The notes beneath the pieces are model-generated. The model did not search any database. It was not told where the DNA came from and was given only the letters and a program-made list of their open reading frames with translations. Of a stretch of 34,591 nucleotides of DNA, positions 31,800 through 34,591 are shown piece after piece. Positions within the stretch are counted from its first letter, which is position 1, and every line of letters begins with the position of its first letter. A program made the translations under genes and the position numbers. The stretch comes from Paenibacillus agaridevorans. Its GTDB lineage: Bacteria > Bacillota > Bacilli > Paenibacillales > Paenibacillaceae. The stretch covers positions 1-34,591 of the forward strand of contig NZ_BDQX01000039.1 in the NCBI RefSeq assembly GCF_003112455.1. Reading direction: 5' to 3'.

Positions 31800-32678
31800 C
31801 TACTTTTCAGAGGAAATGGTCACAATAACTCCCCCCATATTGTCACCTGAAATCTGATAGTTTTTATGGATTGGCACATCAATTGTTGTCTCTGCGGAAA
31901 TCGGGTAATAGTGGATTTCATAGGTTTCGCCATCTATAGGAACAGCGACCTGTTTTTGCTCTTTCAGGTGAGCCAAATATTCCTCCAGTGAAAAGTTGTG
32001 CATCTTGATAATCGCACTATGCGGTAGCCCTACGAAACGATAATGCCAAGGTTCGTATATGGTGCCCGTAATTTCTGTCTTGTCCCTTGGATAACGCAAA
32101 ATAAATCCGTACCTCCAAGCATTTTTCTCCAGCCATTTCCCCTCGGGTGCAAGCTCCATTTTCATTTCGGTAGACCCGATATCGAGAGCCAGGCCGAAAT
32201 TGTGTTCGCTGTGGCCCGCGGGCATGGCAACCTCCGAACCCATTTCACTATGGAGCTGCTCCTGTTCTTCCATGCTTCGATATCCGCTGTTGATGATAAA
32301 ATTGTTTACGTTATCTTTTTGTGCCGCTTGAACCATCTCCATAAATACCCGTCCCACACTCTCCGACACCCGAATAGTGTCATCCAGCAAACGGTATCCC
32401 TGTACCAGATCTACATGCTGAGAGAGCTGGACGATATCGGATTCGATCGTTTCTTGCTGAACGGGGTGCTCTTTGTTCACAAGTACCAGATTGCCCTTAT
32501 AGACCTGATCTTTTGCGATTGTTATGGTTCGTATGGTTCGGTACTCCTCATCCAGAGTTTTTTCTTGTGCCTGATCGTATTCGTTGCCTGACTTCTTCAG
32601 CGTACCTTGCGTGTTCTGTTGAATCGCGATATAACCACACAAAAAAAGGATGACAAGTATAAATAAACTCTTTTTCAT
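31800..32678 (-). CDS. vanY: VanY-type D-alanyl-D-alanine carboxypeptidase
   Basis: Membrane-anchored Zn2+ D,D-carboxypeptidase of 292 residues that removes the terminal D-Ala from peptidoglycan precursors. One N-terminal membrane segment (SLFILVILFLCGYIAI) precedes the peptidase M15 domain: SGYRS, PAGHSEHNFGLALDIG (zinc His and Asp), and EPWHYRFVGLP (catalytic Glu and zinc His). The C-terminal extension (DGETYEIHYYPI, YQISGDNMGGVIVTI) has the same arrangement as VanY of VanA-type glycopeptide resistance elements, with strong similarity throughout as I recall that protein. No vanRS, vanHAX or vanZ genes adjoin, so it probably serves wall remodelling or low-level tolerance. AAAGGAGG lies nine bases before the ATG. 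Confidence 0.9.
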   Translation of the reverse strand: MKKSLFILVILFLCGYIAIQQNTQGTLKKSGNEYDQAQEKTLDEEYRTIRTITIAKDQVYKGNLVLVNKEHPVQQETIESDIVQLSQHVDLVQGYRLLDDTIRVSESVGRVFMEMVQAAQKDNVNNFIINSGYRSMEEQEQLHSEMGSEVAMPAGHSEHNFGLALDIGSTEMKMELAPEGKWLEKNAWRYGFILRYPRDKTEITGTIYEPWHYRFVGLPHSAIIKMHNFSLEEYLAHLKEQKQVAVPIDGETYEIHYYPISAETTIDVPIHKNYQISGDNMGGVIVTISSEK

Positions 32679-32779
32679 AGACAGCTTCCTCCTTTTAATT
32701 CACAAACTCAGATTAGAGAAAACTATTTAAATAAAAGCAGGGAAAAAAATAAATCTTTTCTAAACGTTTATTTTCGAAC

Positions 32780-32838
32780 AAAAAAAACGCTGCCTTCCAT
32801 AAGGAGCTTGATGCTCCTTTAGGTTGACAGCGTTTTTA
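32780..32838. terminator. Bidirectional intrinsic terminator
   Basis: AAAACGCTG pairs with CAGCGTTTT at the base, with an inner AAGGAGC/GCTCCTT hairpin around TTGAT. A-run and T-run flank both sides. It ends the minus-strand SLH ORF about 30 bases after its stop and shields the vanY-like gene downstream. Confidence 0.8.
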
Positions 32839-32866
32839 ACAGCTATGACTTCAGTTTTTCCTCCGC

Positions 32867-33217
32867 TTATTTGCTTTTAATCAAATTCCATATCGCTTGC
32901 GCTGCTTCTGCACGCAATTTATCGGATTTCGGATCAAATACTTGCTCCGATTTCCCTCTCATCAATCCCGCTTGAATCGCTTTGTCCACCCCGCTTGCTG
33001 CCCACGAGGATACATTCGCATGATCAGCATAGCCCTGTAGTTTATCACTTTCAGCATTACTCAACCCATGCTTGTACTCGTAAGCTCTTACGAGCAGCAA
33101 GGCCATTTGCTCGCGCGTAATTTCTTGTTCAGGTGCAAACTCATTGGCATTGATGACCTGCACTAAACCTGCTGCATACGCCGCTGCAATTTCTTCTGCA
33201 AGCCATACTTTTTCCAT
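32867..33217 (-). CDS. Short SLH-domain protein without signal peptide
   Basis: A 116-residue ORF containing about one and a half SLH domains. The first (EEIAAAYAAGLVQVINANEF then ITREQMALLLVRAYEY) lacks its N-terminal part; the second (YADHANVSSWAASGVDKAIQ to LRAEAAQAIWNLI) is complete. SLH domains anchor exported proteins to the wall, usually in sets of three and behind a signal peptide; both are missing. It looks like the 3' end of a larger S-layer-type gene. However, a perfect AGGAGG eight bases before the ATG means it may be translated. The ATG directly follows the TAA of the upstream remnant, so translation could be coupled. Confidence 0.6.
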   Translation of the reverse strand: MEKVWLAEEIAAAYAAGLVQVINANEFAPEQEITREQMALLLVRAYEYKHGLSNAESDKLQGYADHANVSSWAASGVDKAIQAGLMRGKSEQVFDPKSDKLRAEAAQAIWNLIKSK

Positions 33218-33337
33218 TTATTGATCCTCCTGTATCGAACCAAATACGTTAGCAATAGCTGCCCCTTCATTATAAATGAACTCACGCCCTGCAAACAGAT
33301 GCGTATCCTCCGAATGTCCGTGATCGGCCCAGTCCGT
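33218..33337 (-). pseudogene. C-terminal remnant of an unidentified gene
   Basis: A minus-strand frame of about 39 codons reads TDWADHGHSEDTHLFAGREF and continues to GSIQEDQ before TAA (33220-33218), directly abutting the SLH ORF start. An in-frame TGA at 33340-33338 blocks it upstream, and no start codon with a ribosome binding site is present. The composition is protein-like and the tail carries the AGGAGG for the SLH ORF. The family is not recognised; the His/Asp-rich DHGHSEDTH suggests a metal site. Confidence 0.35.
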
Positions 33338-33397
33338 TCACTCACACAATGGATTTTGTGCATCAAACGAAAAAAAATGATACGATGTATGATGGAT

Positions 33398-33428
33398 AAC
33401 GGACTTTGCTATAGCTAAAGTCGTTTTT
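33398..33428 (+). promoter_or_regulatory. Terminator-like hairpin in the dus leader
   Basis: GACTTT (33402-33407) pairs with AAAGTC (33417-33422), extended by AAC/GTT across a bulged G. The loop holds the palindrome GCTATAGC, and a run GTTTTTAT follows. It stands about 30 bases before the dus GTG start and could attenuate transcription or end upstream transcripts. The only promoter hint upstream is a weak TTGTGC/TACGAT pair at 33355-33386. Confidence 0.4.
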
Positions 33429-33455
33429 ATATAGATTGCATAAGGAGAAGATACA

Positions 33456-34433
33456 GTGAGTAACGCACAAAATTTTTGGCTTGATTTGCCGAAGCCATTT
33501 TTTATACTGGCACCCATGGAAGATGTCACGGATGTAGTATTTCGTCACGTCGTTAGCGAAGCTGCAAAACCCGATGTATTTTTTACGGAATTTACAAATA
33601 CGGAAAGTTATTGTCACCCTGAAGGAAGAGACAGTACTCGTGGCCGGTTAACGTTTACAGAGGATGAGCAACCGATTGTCGCTCATATTTGGGGCAATAA
33701 ACCCGTGTATTTTAGACAGATGAGCATGGATATGAAAAAACTTGGTTTCCTAGGCATCGATTTAAACATGGGATGCCCGGTGCAAAACGTCGCATCCAAT
33801 GGAAAAGGCGCCGGATTAATCCAACATCCTGAAGTTGCGGCAGAAATTATTGAGGCAACAAAAGCAGGCGGATTACCGGTAAGCGTTAAAACAAGACTGG
33901 GTTACCATGAAATTGACGAGTGGCGCGATTGGTTGGGACATATATTAAAACAAGATATTGCGAACCTTTCCGTTCACCTTCGGACAAAAAAAGAGATGAG
34001 TAAAGTAGATGCCCACTGGGAACTCATCCCCGAAATCAAAAAATTACGCGATGAGGTTGCTCCAAATACATTGCTGACCATTAATGGAGATATTCCTGAC
34101 CGCGCAACAGGATTAAAATTAGTCGAACAATACGGCGTTGATGGCGTCATGATTGGCCGCGGCATTTTCACCAACCCATTTGCATTTGAAAAAGAACCTA
34201 AAGAACACAGCGCGAAGGAGTTTCTCCATTTGCTTCTTTTGCAGTTGGATCTTCACGATAAATATTCAAAAGAAAACGAACGACGTCCATTTAAACCGCT
34301 TCTTCGCTTTTTCAAAATCTATGTTCGCGGATTTAGAGGCGCAAGCGAACTAAGAAACCAATTAATGGATACCACTTCAACAGATGAAGTTCGCCGTTTA
34401 GTAAAACATGTATTGGAGAAAGAGTTGGATTGA
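33456..34433 (+). CDS. tRNA-dihydrouridine synthase
   Basis: FMN-dependent enzyme of 325 residues that reduces uridine to dihydrouridine in the tRNA D-loop. It has a TIM-barrel N-terminal domain with [14 protein letters not shown] (17-30), the catalytic Cys in [19 protein letters not shown] (about 105-123), VKTRLGY, INGDI and [13 protein letters not shown] for FMN phosphate binding. A C-terminal helical domain includes [20 protein letters not shown]. Start is a GTG at 33456 with AAGGAG eight bases upstream. It belongs to a Firmicutes branch of the DusB/DusC group; which tRNA position it modifies is not clear from sequence. It stands alone. Confidence 0.92.
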   Translation: MSNAQNFWLDLPKPFFILAPMEDVTDVVFRHVVSEAAKPDVFFTEFTNTESYCHPEGRDSTRGRLTFTEDEQPIVAHIWGNKPVYFRQMSMDMKKLGFLGIDLNMGCPVQNVASNGKGAGLIQHPEVAAEIIEATKAGGLPVSVKTRLGYHEIDEWRDWLGHILKQDIANLSVHLRTKKEMSKVDAHWELIPEIKKLRDEVAPNTLLTINGDIPDRATGLKLVEQYGVDGVMIGRGIFTNPFAFEKEPKEHSAKEFLHLLLLQLDLHDKYSKENERRPFKPLLRFFKIYVRGFRGASELRNQLMDTTSTDEVRRLVKHVLEKELD

Positions 34434-34450
34434 GGCATATTTGCCTTTTA

Positions 34451-34591
34451 CGGTCCATCGGCGTTTTTAACGCCTACAGCTGCTCATTCGCCTACTTTTT
34501 GGAGCCTTAAGCGTTACTAACGCCTATGGACGTTAATCTGAGTACCTTTCCGGTCCATCGGCGTTTTTAACGCCTACAACGGCTCGTTCGC
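34451..34591. repeat. Palindromic direct repeats spaced 100 bp
   Basis: CGGTCCATCGGCGTTTTTAA followed by CGCCTAC occurs at 34451 and again at 34551, exactly 100 bases apart, with similar sequence on to GCTC-TTCGC. Each holds the hairpin GGCGTTTTTAACGCC. A third degenerate member, GCGTTACTAACGCC with TATGGACGTT, lies between (34511-34533). The array is cut by the window end. It begins just after the dus stop, and the first hairpin could also serve as its terminator, although no T-run follows. Confidence 0.8.

Overview
The window reads like a chromosomal segment of a Paenibacillus-type Gram-positive bacterium (Paenibacillaceae). This rests on AGGAGG-type ribosome binding sites, some GTG/TTG starts, a giant secreted enzyme with three S-layer homology (SLH) domains, a YesM/YesN two-component pair beside a carbohydrate ABC transporter, Fur-box iron uptake genes and a VanY-type carboxypeptidase. 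The placement is an inference from gene content and style; no rRNA, tRNA or housekeeping marker apart from a dihydrouridine synthase is present.

Layout. (1) 1-1390: a folded, probably dispersed element, an aldo/keto reductase gene, and a junction of gene debris (a 3' gene end plus an IS3-family transposase scrap). (2) 1391-4275: a minus-strand operon with its own promoter and terminator, made of a DeoR regulator, an alkaline-phosphatase-superfamily phosphodiesterase and an organophosphate-type MFS carrier; it looks like scavenging of a phosphorylated organic compound. (3) 4330-17838: a large minus-strand polysaccharide locus. It runs from YesN-type regulator and YesM-type kinase through a 1.7-kilo-residue SLH-anchored glycoside hydrolase to a 38-codon leader ORF, two ABC permeases, a sugar-binding lipoprotein and an oligogalacturonate-lyase-like enzyme. 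The model is surface cleavage of a plant polysaccharide, import of oligomers and cytosolic degradation; pectic oligosaccharides are suggested by the last gene. (4) 17880-18122: the 5' end of a group II intron, lodged exactly behind the T-run of an intrinsic terminator. (5) 18139-22260: divergent ferric-siderophore uptake genes (binding lipoprotein one way, two FecCD permeases and an ATPase the other), with two Fur boxes and two good sigma-A promoters between them.

(6) 22278-30903: a six-gene minus-strand catabolic operon (class III aminotransferase, DeoR regulator, FGGY kinase, amidohydrolase, AraA/FucI-like isomerase, GH109-like oxidoreductase), with tight overlaps, a strong promoter overlapped by 11-bp-phased operator repeats, and its own terminator. 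It is flanked by two directly oriented copies of an unusual noncoding element; the right copy carries an expanded array of 52-bp palindromic units. I do not recognise the pathway, and it is the best candidate here for an undescribed system. (7) 30950-33337: AT-rich accessory debris: a SUKH immunity gene behind a broken toxin-like tail, an orphan vanY-like gene, and an SLH-domain ORF without a signal peptide behind another gene remnant. (8) 33355-34591: a tRNA-dihydrouridine synthase gene with a hairpin leader, followed by palindromic repeats spaced 100 bp that run off the window.
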